Source: Ferruginibacter sp.
Lineage (GTDB): Bacteria > Bacteroidota > Bacteroidia > Chitinophagales > Chitinophagaceae
Assembly (NCBI GenBank): GCA_028288705.1
Contig: JAQBNH010000007.1
Span: forward strand, 62,001-126,000
Direction: 5' to 3'
DNA length: 64,000 bases
Made by a program: the position numbers and the translations under genes. This document shows positions 42,998 through 52,348 of this stretch, piece after piece (position 1 is the first letter of the stretch; each line of letters opens with the position of its first letter). Below the pieces are notes generated by a model, which was not told where the DNA came from, ran no database searches, and worked only from the letters and a program-made list of their open reading frames with translations.

Positions 42998-43657
42998 TCA
43001 GGCCGGGTCCCCAAGTTTATCATGCCATACAGAACTGAACGCGCCAATGATGGCGATACCGTTTTCGTTGAACGAAAGGCGATGAATATGCAGGTCATCA
43101 ATATCTTTCTGCAACACGCGGCGAAAAAAAGGATTCATTGTTCCGCCATTTGTTGCCGGCATTGCAGCGGGATCATACTGGAAACCTGGATCAACAATTG
43201 TTCCCCGCGGATACATGATACCCGGCGCCCCCTGCCCGCGAATGTCGAGTTCGTTCGGGTGCAACAAGCCGAGCGAATGGCCAAACTCATGCGCAGCCGT
43301 GGTTGAATTATTTAGTAAGTTATCAAGTTTAAAATATCCCGTGTTGCTGCCGATATCATCTACGGAAGAAATATTACCGCCCGCCTCTTCTTCCACGCGG
43401 AAATAATTATTAAGGGGATCATCATTTTCGTACACTTCAACTGGTGCCAGGTCCTGGCGAAAAAAACCATCTATCAGGAAGATGATACGATACTCTTTTT
43501 TTCTTATTTGCACTAGCGCCTGAGCCGCATTCCAATGCTGCTGAATATCACCGGCTACTGCTGCTGCCAGCGCTTCAGATGCCGCATCACCATAAAGAAA
43601 GATCCTGGCGCGAATCCTGATTTCTCCAGCGTTCTCATCCAGTTCAACAATACCCAT
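42998..43657 (-). CDS. Metzincin-type zinc metalloprotease without signal peptide
   Basis: A 219-residue protein with a complete metzincin zinc motif H-E-F-G-H-S-L-G-L-L-H at 123-133 and a Met-turn candidate G-I-M-Y-P with M148. This resembles matrixin-like (M10) peptidases, which usually are secreted. Here the N-terminus (M-G-I-V-E-L-D-E-N-A) is hydrophilic and shows no signal peptide or propeptide Cys switch. The gene begins 4 nt past the stop of the DPP-IV gene and is probably translated from the same mRNA. Substrate and location are unknown. Confidence 0.8.
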   Translation of the reverse strand: MGIVELDENAGEIRIRARIFLYGDAASEALAAAVAGDIQQHWNAAQALVQIRKKEYRIIFLIDGFFRQDLAPVEVYENDDPLNNYFRVEEEAGGNISSVDDIGSNTGYFKLDNLLNNSTTAAHEFGHSLGLLHPNELDIRGQGAPGIMYPRGTIVDPGFQYDPAAMPATNGGTMNPFFRRVLQKDIDDLHIHRLSFNENGIAIIGAFSSVWHDKLGDPA

Positions 43658-43661
43658 TCGC

Positions 43662-45809
43662 TTATTTTAAATATTGCATAAAGTAGTCTGTCACTTTCTG
43701 GTATAAATGCGCCCGGTCTTTTCCGAGGACATTATGTTCATGACCAGGATAGATCATGTAATCTACCTGTACACCTGCATCAACAGCGGCCTTCACAAAC
43801 ATCACGGAATGTTGTTGCAACACGACAGGATCCTGAAGGCCATGAATCAGCAATAATTTATCTTTTAATTTTCCGGCTTGCCTGATCAGGTTCGTTTCTG
43901 CGTAACCGTCGGGATTCTCCTGAGGCATATCCATATAACGCTCTGTATACATGATCTCATAATATTTCCAGTCCATCACCGGGCCGCCAGCCACTGCCGC
44001 TTTGAAAACACCTGGATTGTTCAATATAAAATTGGTGGTCATAAAGCCGCCATAACTCCAGCCAAAAAGTCCCATCTTTCCCGCATCGGCGTAGGGCAAA
44101 CCTTTCAGGTAATTTAGCGCTGTATGAAGATCTTCCATCTGCGCATTGCCGGCATGACGAAAAATGCTTTGCTCAAAAGCCTTACCCCGATTGGAACTCC
44201 CGCGCGTATCTACCGTAAAAACAACGAATCCTCTTTCGGCCATATACTGAAACCAATAATCACCTGCTCCACCATTCCAGCTGTTGAGGATCATCTGCGC
44301 GTGCGGACCGCCATACCAGTATACAATGACCGGATACTTTTTCGTGCTATCGAAATTCACAGGTTTGAACATTCGACAATACAACTCAATGCCTTCATTA
44401 TTCTTTAGTTTAAAAATATCCAGTTTCCCTAAAGCGTAAGCCGACAAAGGATTTGAAGACTGTAACAATACTTTTTTCTTTCCTGATTTTGTTTCCACCA
44501 ATTGGATCGTCTTCGGATTGGATGGATCACTGAAATTATCAAGCAAGTAACTACCGTCCGATGAGAGCAATACGGTATGCACCATATCCCCAGAAGTAAT
44601 GGCCGAACTTTTAGTTGATTTAATATTTACCTGGTACAAATTTTTTGATAGTGGTGATACCTGGGTTGAAGTATAAAAGACATTTTCGCCTTTTGCATCA
44701 AAGCCTTTAACCTCGAGCACTTCCCATTGACCGCTCGTTAACTGCCGCAGCATTTTGCCGGAAAGATCGTAGAGATAAAGATGGTTCCAGCCATCGCGGC
44801 GGCTTTGCCAGATAAACTGTGCGGGATTATTTTTTGCAAATAGCATCGGTACAAGCGGCTCCGTATATTTTGGATCCGTTTCTTCAAATAAGGTTTTTAC
44901 AAAATCCCCTGATCCAGCATCGTATTGGTTTAACCACATATGATTTTGTTGCCTGTTCAAAACGGCAATAAAAATATATTGGTCATCCGGGCTCCAGGCG
45001 ATATTGGTAAGGAACTGTTCTGCAGGCAGACCGGTTTTAACCCACGTTGTCGTTTGTGTTGCAGTATGGTAAATACCCAGCGTAACATGATGGCTGGAAT
45101 CACCTGCCATGGGGTATTTCACGTTATTTACTTTGGCAGGACGTACCGTCCAGTCTATAATCGGGTAATTTGGCACAATCGTTTGGTCCATGCGATAAAA
45201 TGCCAGTGAGCGGCCGTTGTTACTCCAGAAAGTGCCTTTTGTTATGCCGAATTCGCTTTGATGTACCGCCGACGCATACACGATATTTTCTGAACCATCC
45301 GTAGTAACTTGTTTGGTTTCTTTGCCTTTGCTGATAAATAAATTATGATCCTGCAGGTAAGCAAGAAACCCATCCGTACTTTGATCAAGGTTTTCCTTTG
45401 TGCTAAATGCTTTATCTAATAAATTGAGTGAAGTCTGATCCTGGTTAAACTGGTATTTTGTGCCCTTGATGTTTACTACCCAGCTTTCATTGTTGAATTG
45501 CACCGGTGGAAAGGCTTTCACGGAATCCAGGTTGGCGGATTTCAACCTTTGGTTAAACTGCGCCAGGTTTAAATAAACCGCTTCTTCTTTCGCTTTAAAA
45601 TTTCCTTTCACAAAAACATCTTCGCCATTTAATTTTTTGAGGTAGACATAGTCATTGGTTCCGTTTATAAATTGTAACTGGCGCAGGTTTTCGGGTGCAA
45701 GTGTAGTGCGTGCATTCAGCATCGCGTCTTGCATGGTCAGCATTTTTTGCTGGCCGACACTGCAATAGCAAGTTAACAGCAGCAAGAATGCACTCATCAA
45801 ATTTTTCAT
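43662..45809 (-). CDS. S9 family peptidase (dipeptidyl peptidase IV-like)
   Basis: A 715-residue exported serine peptidase. ATG 45809 yields a proper signal peptide (M-K-N-L-M-S-A-F-L-L-L-L-T-C-Y-C-S); an earlier in-frame ATG at 45842 is less likely. The first 450 residues form a beta-propeller (DPP IV N-terminal); the alpha/beta hydrolase domain follows with nucleophile Ser in G-W-S-Y-G-G-F, Asp in G-L-Q-D-P-V-V and His in P-G-H-E-H-N-V. Members remove X-Pro dipeptides from peptides in the periplasm. It is co-transcribed with the metzincin gene. Confidence 0.93.
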   Translation of the reverse strand: MKNLMSAFLLLLTCYCSVGQQKMLTMQDAMLNARTTLAPENLRQLQFINGTNDYVYLKKLNGEDVFVKGNFKAKEEAVYLNLAQFNQRLKSANLDSVKAFPPVQFNNESWVVNIKGTKYQFNQDQTSLNLLDKAFSTKENLDQSTDGFLAYLQDHNLFISKGKETKQVTTDGSENIVYASAVHQSEFGITKGTFWSNNGRSLAFYRMDQTIVPNYPIIDWTVRPAKVNNVKYPMAGDSSHHVTLGIYHTATQTTTWVKTGLPAEQFLTNIAWSPDDQYIFIAVLNRQQNHMWLNQYDAGSGDFVKTLFEETDPKYTEPLVPMLFAKNNPAQFIWQSRRDGWNHLYLYDLSGKMLRQLTSGQWEVLEVKGFDAKGENVFYTSTQVSPLSKNLYQVNIKSTKSSAITSGDMVHTVLLSSDGSYLLDNFSDPSNPKTIQLVETKSGKKKVLLQSSNPLSAYALGKLDIFKLKNNEGIELYCRMFKPVNFDSTKKYPVIVYWYGGPHAQMILNSWNGGAGDYWFQYMAERGFVVFTVDTRGSSNRGKAFEQSIFRHAGNAQMEDLHTALNYLKGLPYADAGKMGLFGWSYGGFMTTNFILNNPGVFKAAVAGGPVMDWKYYEIMYTERYMDMPQENPDGYAETNLIRQAGKLKDKLLLIHGLQDPVVLQQHSVMFVKAAVDAGVQVDYMIYPGHEHNVLGKDRAHLYQKVTDYFMQYLK

Positions 45810-45875
45810 ATGAACATATTTAGCTGTAATAAAAATAATCAACTTTTATTAGCTGTGATCATTTCCCGCAGGCGC

Positions 45876-45903
45876 ACAAAAAAGCACCGCGGAAGCGATG
45901 CTT
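45876..45903 (-). terminator. Intrinsic terminator of the FadN-like gene (minus strand)
   Basis: On the minus strand AGCATCGC, TTCC, GCGGTGCT (8 bp with one T-G pair; 45883-45902 on plus) is followed by TTTTTT. It lies 22 nt past the FadN-like stop. Confidence 0.8.
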
Positions 45904-45924
45904 TGTCCAAAAGAAGTTTTATTG

Positions 45925-48306
45925 TTAATTGCGCAATGGCTTACCGGTTTTCAGAATGCTTTGAATTCTTTCCAGCGTTTTCTTTTCTGCAGTTAAGCTC
46001 AGAAATGCTTCACGCTCCAGGTCGAGCAGGTATTGTTCAGATACCAGTGTTTGCTCGCTCAAATCGCCTCCGCACATAACATAGGCTAATTTTTTTGCAA
46101 CTGTAACATCATGAGCGGTGGCATATTTTCCCACGAACATCCCATTGATGCCTGCGTACATTGCGCCCAAGGCTGAGCGCCCCAATACTTTGATATCCGT
46201 GCGCTGAACGGGCATCACATAGCCGTCCGCGGATAAACTGATAACTGCTTGTTTTGCTTCCGCGATCCTGCGGTTAATATTGACGGAAACAACGTCTGTT
46301 CCTTTTCGATAAATGCCCATATCAAAAGCTTCATACGCTGAGGTTGCAACTTTCGCTGTAGCGATCGAGAGAAAGCGATTTTGCAAAGTGATCGTTTCAG
46401 GCTCACCGTTATGCATTTCATCAGCCGCACGCAGGATAAACTCTTTAGTTCCACCTCCGCCCGGAATAACACCAATGCCGGCTTCTACAAGACCGGTATA
46501 AGTTTCCGCCCCAGCAATCACCTTATCTGCATGTAAACATATTTCACAACCACCGCCCAGTGCAAGCCCATGAGGCGCCAGCACAACAGGGATTGCAGAA
46601 TAACGTACTCTCATCATTGTATTCTGGAACATCCTGATCGCCATATCTATCTCATCGTAATCCTGCTCGATTGCCAGCATAAAGATCATACCGATATTTG
46701 CACCCGCACTAAAGTTCGGCCCTTCATTCGCAATAACCAATCCTTTATATTTTTCTTCAGCAATAGCAATGGAACGCTGAATACCTTCTAATACATCACC
46801 ACTGATGCTGCCCATCTTTGTATACCATTCCAGTCCCAACACATCATCTCCCAAATGATAAACGCGGCAACTGTTATTTTTCCAGACCGTTTCATTGGCG
46901 AAATTTTTCATCACCAAAAACGCTTCTGCGCCCGGAATTTGTTTGTATGCTTTTGTATGTAGATCGTAGTAAAAACGTTTCCCGTTTTCCACTTTGAAAA
47001 AGGAAGAAATTCCTGACCCAAGCATTTCATCAATCCAGGGTGCAACATGTACACCTGCTGCTTTCATTGCCGCCGTGGTTTTTGTTACGCCCAAAACATC
47101 CCAACTTTCAAATGCACCGATCTCCCAACCGAAACCGGCCATCATGGCATCGTCTACACGATATAATTCATCGCTGATTTCGGGCACACGGTTCGAGATA
47201 TAAGAAAAGAGCGCGTAATGAAACTGCCGATAAAACTCGCCTGCCTTATCTGGCGCCGCCACCAGTGCTTTCAGTCTGCTGTTGAGGTCTTCGATGGGTT
47301 TTGCAGCGTCAACACTCGCGAACTTTGGCTTCTTGCGTGGCTCATATTCCAATGTTTGAAGGTTTAACACCTGGATATCTTTGGCACCGTCAGCGGACTT
47401 TATTTTCTTGAAAAATCCCTGGCCAGTTTTATCACCCAGCCAATTATTCGCGATCATTTTTTCGAGCCAGGCCGGAATCTCAAAAATGGCTTTGGCTTCG
47501 TCCTGCGGGCAATTTTCGGCAACACCTTTCGCCACTTTAACCAGGGTATCAATGCCTACGACATCCGCTGTACGGAAAGTAGCCGATTTTGGACGGCCGA
47601 TGATCGGCCCTGTCAGCGCATCAACTTCATCTACCGACAATTGCAATTTTTCCATGCTGTTCATGATGGCCATAATGCCAAACACGCCCACACGGTTAGC
47701 AATAAACGCAGGAGTGTCTTTAGCCAGCACGGTAGTTTTGCCAAGAAAAAGATCACCATATTCCAGCAGAAAATCCACTACTTCGGGATCAGTGAACGGC
47801 GTTGGAATAATTTCCAGCAAACGCAAGTAACGCGGCGGATTGAAAAAATGCGTACCGCAGAAATGTTTTTTAAAATCTTCACTCCGTCCTTCGGCCATCA
47901 TGTGAATCGGTATGCCTGAAGTATTAGATGTGATAAGCGTTCCCGGCTTGCGATATTTCTCTACTTCTGTAAAAACAGACCGTTTCACATCGAGTCTTTC
48001 CACCACAACCTCAATGATCCAGTCGGCATCAGCAAGATCCTTCATGTTGTCGGTGAAATTCCCTGTGGTTATTTTCTTAATAACGTCTTTATGGTAAACC
48101 GGAGATGGGTTAGATTTTATCGCTGCAGTCAAAGCATCATTAACAATCTTATTGCGTTCTGCCGGTTTCGCACCTGCCGAAAGATCCTTTGGCATTATGT
48201 CGAGCAACAACACCGGTAAACCAATCCCTGCAAAATGGGCAGCGATCCGGCTACCCATTACACCACTTCCCAAAACCGCCACTTTTTTAATAATTCTCTT
48301 TGCCAT
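45925..48306 (-). CDS. 3-hydroxyacyl-CoA dehydrogenase/enoyl-CoA hydratase (FadN-like)
   Basis: A 793-residue bifunctional beta-oxidation enzyme. The order is dehydrogenase first (Rossmann loop V-L-G-S-G-V-M-G-S-R-I-A at about 10-21, then S-N-T-S-G-I-P and F-N-P-P near 130-155) and hydratase/isomerase last (N-F-S-A-G-A-N-I-G and A-L-G-G-G-C-E-I-C near 535-600). This order and the length match Bacillus FadN rather than E. coli FadB, where the hydratase comes first. The C-terminus L-E-R-I-Q-S-I-L-K-T-G-K-P-L-R-N also matches FadN. No thiolase or acyl-CoA dehydrogenase is adjacent in the window. Confidence 0.92.
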   Translation of the reverse strand: MAKRIIKKVAVLGSGVMGSRIAAHFAGIGLPVLLLDIMPKDLSAGAKPAERNKIVNDALTAAIKSNPSPVYHKDVIKKITTGNFTDNMKDLADADWIIEVVVERLDVKRSVFTEVEKYRKPGTLITSNTSGIPIHMMAEGRSEDFKKHFCGTHFFNPPRYLRLLEIIPTPFTDPEVVDFLLEYGDLFLGKTTVLAKDTPAFIANRVGVFGIMAIMNSMEKLQLSVDEVDALTGPIIGRPKSATFRTADVVGIDTLVKVAKGVAENCPQDEAKAIFEIPAWLEKMIANNWLGDKTGQGFFKKIKSADGAKDIQVLNLQTLEYEPRKKPKFASVDAAKPIEDLNSRLKALVAAPDKAGEFYRQFHYALFSYISNRVPEISDELYRVDDAMMAGFGWEIGAFESWDVLGVTKTTAAMKAAGVHVAPWIDEMLGSGISSFFKVENGKRFYYDLHTKAYKQIPGAEAFLVMKNFANETVWKNNSCRVYHLGDDVLGLEWYTKMGSISGDVLEGIQRSIAIAEEKYKGLVIANEGPNFSAGANIGMIFMLAIEQDYDEIDMAIRMFQNTMMRVRYSAIPVVLAPHGLALGGGCEICLHADKVIAGAETYTGLVEAGIGVIPGGGGTKEFILRAADEMHNGEPETITLQNRFLSIATAKVATSAYEAFDMGIYRKGTDVVSVNINRRIAEAKQAVISLSADGYVMPVQRTDIKVLGRSALGAMYAGINGMFVGKYATAHDVTVAKKLAYVMCGGDLSEQTLVSEQYLLDLEREAFLSLTAEKKTLERIQSILKTGKPLRN

Positions 48307-48430
48307 AAAAATTAGTTAGTTAAACAACTATTTATTGAAACCGAAGTTAGGATTTTTCCTGTACCCGCAAAAAATTTAAGAAGATGCTTTGAAAAGCAGC
48401 TTTACCGCACACTTATTTGGCAGCAGGGCA

Positions 48431-48456
48431 TAAAAAAACCCCGGCGAAACCGGGGC
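48431..48456 (-). terminator. Intrinsic terminator of the WG-repeat gene (minus strand)
   Basis: On the minus strand GCCCCGG, TTTCG, CCGGGGT is followed by seven T (plus-strand A-run at 48432-48438). It lies 22 nt past the WG-repeat stop. Confidence 0.85.
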
Positions 48457-48477
48457 TAACTATACATTTTCAACCTG

Positions 48478-49521
48478 TTATTCTACAAAATATTCATCGC
48501 CGGCGGCATTGATATAACCCCATTTACCATTCGACGTTTTTACGCTCAGATATTGCCCGCCATTCACAGAACGAATATCCTGGTATTTTGGCGCAATAAC
48601 TTTATTGTCCATGAAGTAATAACCGCGAAGGTTATCATCACTGGTAATTACGAAGCCACCATTGTCATAAACGATATCGGAATATCCTTGTGAGATGACG
48701 TCTTTGTTGCCCATGTCTTTCACATAGGTTCTGCCGTTTCTCTTCACAATAACATAATCAGACTGATCACCATTTACTACCAGCATACTGTTATTGTCTG
48801 GATTGATGAGCATTTGACCATTACCGGAAAGAATTCCCGCGAAGCCATCTTTTTTTACCTGCAAATATTCATTACCGCGAGATTGTAGTGGGGTGATGGA
48901 GGCATATTGAAAGGGAACGATCGTATCAAATTTGCTGTTGAATACCCCGTACATTCCATTCTTCTGAGCGATATAATAAGTCTCACTGCTTCCGGCAACT
49001 TTGTAATCATCTACAATTTTATCAAACAGCCCATTGTTATTTGGCAGGTTATAAGTTTTTTGCGTCACAACTGTCTGAACCGGAATCCTATTTTCAAGTA
49101 CTGAATTTTCCGGTATTGCCGGGCATTGCGGCATTCTTACACCTTTAGGCGTGATACAGATCTCATAGCCGCTCGCTTGCAGGGAAGCGCCTGCAAACAG
49201 CACACTGTCACCACCTGCTTTACCAGCGCGGGGCATGTAACCTTTACGAAACGATTTTGCAACTGTATAACGGGCAGGGATAACCATTTTTCCGGAAGTG
49301 TTGATATAGCCGTACTTGCTGCCGACCTTCACCGCAGCATAGCCTTCGGAAAACCAATTGGCTTCATCATATTTTGGAGCAATCACTATTTTTCTGTCGG
49401 GAGATGCATAACCCCATTTACTGCCACTGCGGTAAGGAATTAATGACATATCTACTCTTTGCGCAAAACTATCAGCAGCCATAAATAATACGGCCGCGAT
49501 TAAACATATTTTCTTATTCAT
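48478..49521 (-). CDS. WG-repeat-containing exported protein
   Basis: A 347-residue protein with a signal peptide ending S-F-A-Q-R. Repeats of the W-G-Y/Y-G-Y type are clear: G-S-K-W-G-Y-A-S-P-D-R-K-I-V-I-A-P-K-Y-D near 33-52, G-S-K-Y-G-Y-I-N-T-S-G-K-M-V-I-P near 68-83, further degenerate units in the middle, and G-K-W-G-Y-I-N-A-A-G-D at the C-terminus. WG repeats form small beta modules thought to bind ligands; the function of the group is unknown. It is a single gene in the periplasm or outer envelope. Confidence 0.88.
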   Translation of the reverse strand: MNKKICLIAAVLFMAADSFAQRVDMSLIPYRSGSKWGYASPDRKIVIAPKYDEANWFSEGYAAVKVGSKYGYINTSGKMVIPARYTVAKSFRKGYMPRAGKAGGDSVLFAGASLQASGYEICITPKGVRMPQCPAIPENSVLENRIPVQTVVTQKTYNLPNNNGLFDKIVDDYKVAGSSETYYIAQKNGMYGVFNSKFDTIVPFQYASITPLQSRGNEYLQVKKDGFAGILSGNGQMLINPDNNSMLVVNGDQSDYVIVKRNGRTYVKDMGNKDVISQGYSDIVYDNGGFVITSDDNLRGYYFMDNKVIAPKYQDIRSVNGGQYLSVKTSNGKWGYINAAGDEYFVE

Positions 49522-49603
49522 AACTGTTCATTTGTTTAGTTGAATAAGACAAATTTTTTACCAAACTGCCGCAGCATAGCCGCTAACCAATTATTGGAGA
49601 AAT

Positions 49604-50437
49604 TTATTTGAAGGGAGACAGGATGATTTTCACCTGCGGATCATTTTCCAGGGAGCGGTCAAATACATTTGCAACAAGACTCACCTGGTAATTATCTGTC
49701 CAGGTTAACAACGGCAAATTGGGGAAATATTTCTTCAATACGGGGTACTGAAAATAGTAACCGGAAAGGGCGGACGGTCGGTATTTTTTAGTGTTGAATG
49801 CGATTGTATCGAGGTAGCTGACAAGTTTACTTTCTGATATTTCGTATGGGTTAAAAAAGGGCGTGTAATAACTCGTAAAAAAACCTGCCTGGCAAAATCC
49901 GGCAAGTGTTTGGGCCGCTGAAGATTCGATGATCATTTTATTTTGCAAATGATAAGTACTGCGCAAACCAATCATGTATTGCAGCATGGACGCTTCCGTT
50001 TCCTCGGACAAATTTTTACAGTCAAACCAAATTGAAGCGGTCAAATTCCTTTGACGATAAATGTCGAGCAGTGCGGTTAGTTGTATGGTAGAGATCGCCG
50101 AAGAATCATGATAAACAAAACAAGTATTGCGGCTGCTGTCGTAATAAATGTCACATTCAATTCCTTTGGTATCTGCAGGAATTCTATTAAGTAATTCCGG
50201 AGAATTAATGGCTTTTAACCAATGTTTCTGGCCGATGATCAATGGCGACGAACAAGTAGAGAAATTTTTCGGAGAACGTTTCTCTGTAAACCCCGAAGGC
50301 AGTATGGTACGACTGATTCCCTTATGCAAAATAATATCTGTGGCAAGACATGACAGCAGGATGAGCAGCGAGAGTGTATATTTGTTTGTGAAAAATTGTT
50401 TGGTAGTCACGATGCAACCATTAAAATTTTCGGCCAC
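49604..50437 (-). CDS. PLC-like/GDPD-related phosphodiesterase-fold membrane-anchored protein
   Basis: A 277-residue protein with an N-terminal membrane segment (about 17-31). The sequence G-I-E-C-D-I-Y-Y-D-S near 92-101, V-Y-H-D-S near 108, and W-F-D-C-K-N-L near 138 follow the pattern E-x-D...H-D...K of the glycerophosphodiesterase/PLC-like TIM barrel. An upstream H in G-Q-K-H-W could be the first catalytic His. It may cleave a phosphodiester or be a degenerate relative. The start at 50437 leaves 12 nt to the divergent LTA-synthase-like ATG, too little for two promoters, so the true start may be an internal codon such as GTG 50410. Confidence 0.65.
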   Translation of the reverse strand: MAENFNGCIVTTKQFFTNKYTLSLLILLSCLATDIILHKGISRTILPSGFTEKRSPKNFSTCSSPLIIGQKHWLKAINSPELLNRIPADTKGIECDIYYDSSRNTCFVYHDSSAISTIQLTALLDIYRQRNLTASIWFDCKNLSEETEASMLQYMIGLRSTYHLQNKMIIESSAAQTLAGFCQAGFFTSYYTPFFNPYEISESKLVSYLDTIAFNTKKYRPSALSGYYFQYPVLKKYFPNLPLLTWTDNYQVSLVANVFDRSLENDPQVKIILSPFK

Positions 50438-50449
50438 AATATATTCCCG

Positions 50450-52348
50450 ATGATAAAAGTTCTTTCATTAGCAAATCTGAAACGGGAAAAACCGGCATTA
50501 TTATTTTTATTAAAGCTACTTATTTTACTGTGCCTGTTCAAATCTATCTTCTTTTTTTATAATGCTGCAGCGGCAGGAGGCTGGAAGATCACAAGCATGA
50601 ATGATTTTTTTAAAGTTATTGGCTGGTCGTTTTGTTACGATATACTTATCCTTGCGATTATCAATTTCCCTTTTTTCCTGTTGCTACTCGTCCTTCCATC
50701 CAGATGGATGGCCGCCAAAACTTATTGGTTCCTGGCAGCGATCTTCGTAATTTTTAACAGCATTAACCTACTCTTAAATTTCGCAGACATCTTTTATTTC
50801 CGTTACCATTTACAAAGGGCAGACGCAGACTTATTGTATGTCTTAAAAAATCCGTTCAAGGAAAATAATCTCCCATCAATTGCTATTGGCCTCGGACTTA
50901 TCGTGGCTTTTGCATTTTGCAGTTGGCTGTTGAGAAAGCAATACAAAAAAATTGAAACAGCGTCTGTAAATGGAACAAAGTTTTTCATCTCCAACCTGGT
51001 TCTGGCCGCCTTTCTTTTGCTTTTTTCTATCACTGGAACAAAAAAGTTTTTACCTACTTATCCGCTCACAACGATCAGCGCTACACAGTTAAACCTGGTG
51101 CAAAACTCTGTTCACAGCCTTGCATTTTCCTGGTTTCGCCGCAATGACGCTGTAATATATAACAGGAAATATATGCCGCAGGCAGAACAGGAAAAACTGT
51201 TTAGCTATCATAAACAAAATATGCAACCAGGCACTAAAAGAAATGTTGTATTGTTTATCATGGAAAGTATCCCGGAAGAATTTTTTAATATAGAAAGCAG
51301 ATATAAAGTGGCGATGCCGTTTGTTGATTCTTTGCTAACCAAAAGCACCTATTTTAGCAACGCGTACAGTTATGCGCATCATTCCAACAAAGGCATAACT
51401 GCGATTCTCGCCGGTATCCCAACACTCACTGAAATTCCCTTGTACCATTCTTCTTATACCAATATTCCCGTTACACAAATTGGCCATCGCCTGGCGAAAG
51501 AAGGTTACAATAGTTCATTTTTTATCGGTGATCACTATGACGATTTCGGTTTTGCAAAATGTTGCAACTGGCTCGGCATAAATTACTTCAGCATGGAAGA
51601 TCTGCCTGGCAATAGCGGCATGGCGAAAAATGCTATGGGAGTCCATGATGAATATGTGCTGGATTTTATGAAGGAAAAGCTGGATGCAGAAAAAGGCAAT
51701 TTCTTTGCCGTGAATTATAATACTTCTACACATTATCCAAGTCAGTTGCCGAACCAGTATCATGATCCTTTTCTTAAACAAAATTTTACCGGGCAGATGC
51801 AGAGTATGGCTTACTACAGCAATTGCCTGCAACAATTCTTCACATCAGCAGCTAAAGAAAAATGGTTTGAAAACACGGTATTTATTTTTTGTTCTGATCA
51901 TTGGATGTACCCCGATATGAACAATCAGGAGATGGATATGCTGCAAAGTTTTCATATCCCCCTATTTATTTACGATCCACAAAACGAAAACAAAAAGATT
52001 ATCATGAGACCGGTAAGTCAGCTGGATATTATTAACAGCGTGATTCAATACAGCGGCAGCAATGGCGATTTCGTAAGTTATGGGAGCAATCTTGCCGACA
52101 GCACAAACACAAACAGGATCGTATTTACTAAAGAGACCAGCATTTTATACCAGGCGATCGACAGTAATTATATACTCGGATTTAATGCAGTTTTAGGAAG
52201 ACCGGAATATTTATTTGAACATAAAAAAGACCCTCAGCGAAAGAATAATTTATTAAACAATAATTGTCCCGCCAGGGCCGCTATTTTAACCAAAACGATG
52301 GAAGCCTTTTTGCAGGCTGCTTACCAGCATTACGGTTTTAAGAATTAA
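50450..52348 (+). CDS. LTA synthase-like/sulfatase-family membrane enzyme
   Basis: A 632-residue protein with about five N-terminal membrane helices (to about residue 190) and a large extracytoplasmic alkaline-phosphatase-fold domain. Metal and nucleophile regions: F-I-M-E-S-I-P near 278-284, A-H-H-S-N-K-G-I-T-A-I-L-A-G near 315-328 (Ser as likely nucleophile) and C-S-D-H-W-M near 485. Members transfer phosphoglycerol or phosphoethanolamine to lipids or sugars. ATG 50450 is chosen because the frame's earlier start lies within the divergent gene. It converges with metG with a 4-nt overlap. Confidence 0.86.
   Translation: MIKVLSLANLKREKPALLFLLKLLILLCLFKSIFFFYNAAAAGGWKITSMNDFFKVIGWSFCYDILILAIINFPFFLLLLVLPSRWMAAKTYWFLAAIFVIFNSINLLLNFADIFYFRYHLQRADADLLYVLKNPFKENNLPSIAIGLGLIVAFAFCSWLLRKQYKKIETASVNGTKFFISNLVLAAFLLLFSITGTKKFLPTYPLTTISATQLNLVQNSVHSLAFSWFRRNDAVIYNRKYMPQAEQEKLFSYHKQNMQPGTKRNVVLFIMESIPEEFFNIESRYKVAMPFVDSLLTKSTYFSNAYSYAHHSNKGITAILAGIPTLTEIPLYHSSYTNIPVTQIGHRLAKEGYNSSFFIGDHYDDFGFAKCCNWLGINYFSMEDLPGNSGMAKNAMGVHDEYVLDFMKEKLDAEKGNFFAVNYNTSTHYPSQLPNQYHDPFLKQNFTGQMQSMAYYSNCLQQFFTSAAKEKWFENTVFIFCSDHWMYPDMNNQEMDMLQSFHIPLFIYDPQNENKKIIMRPVSQLDIINSVIQYSGSNGDFVSYGSNLADSTNTNRIVFTKETSILYQAIDSNYILGFNAVLGRPEYLFEHKKDPQRKNNLLNNNCPARAAILTKTMEAFLQAAYQHYGFKN

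Noticed and set aside
47381..47830. A 149-codon plus-strand frame inside the FadN-like gene
   Set aside because: Ser/Ala/Pro-rich antisense shadow of a strongly conserved enzyme.
50396..50449. 18-residue longer start for the LTA-synthase-like gene
   Set aside because: It would overlap the divergent gene by 42 nt and places polar residues before the first membrane helix; ATG 50450 is preferred.
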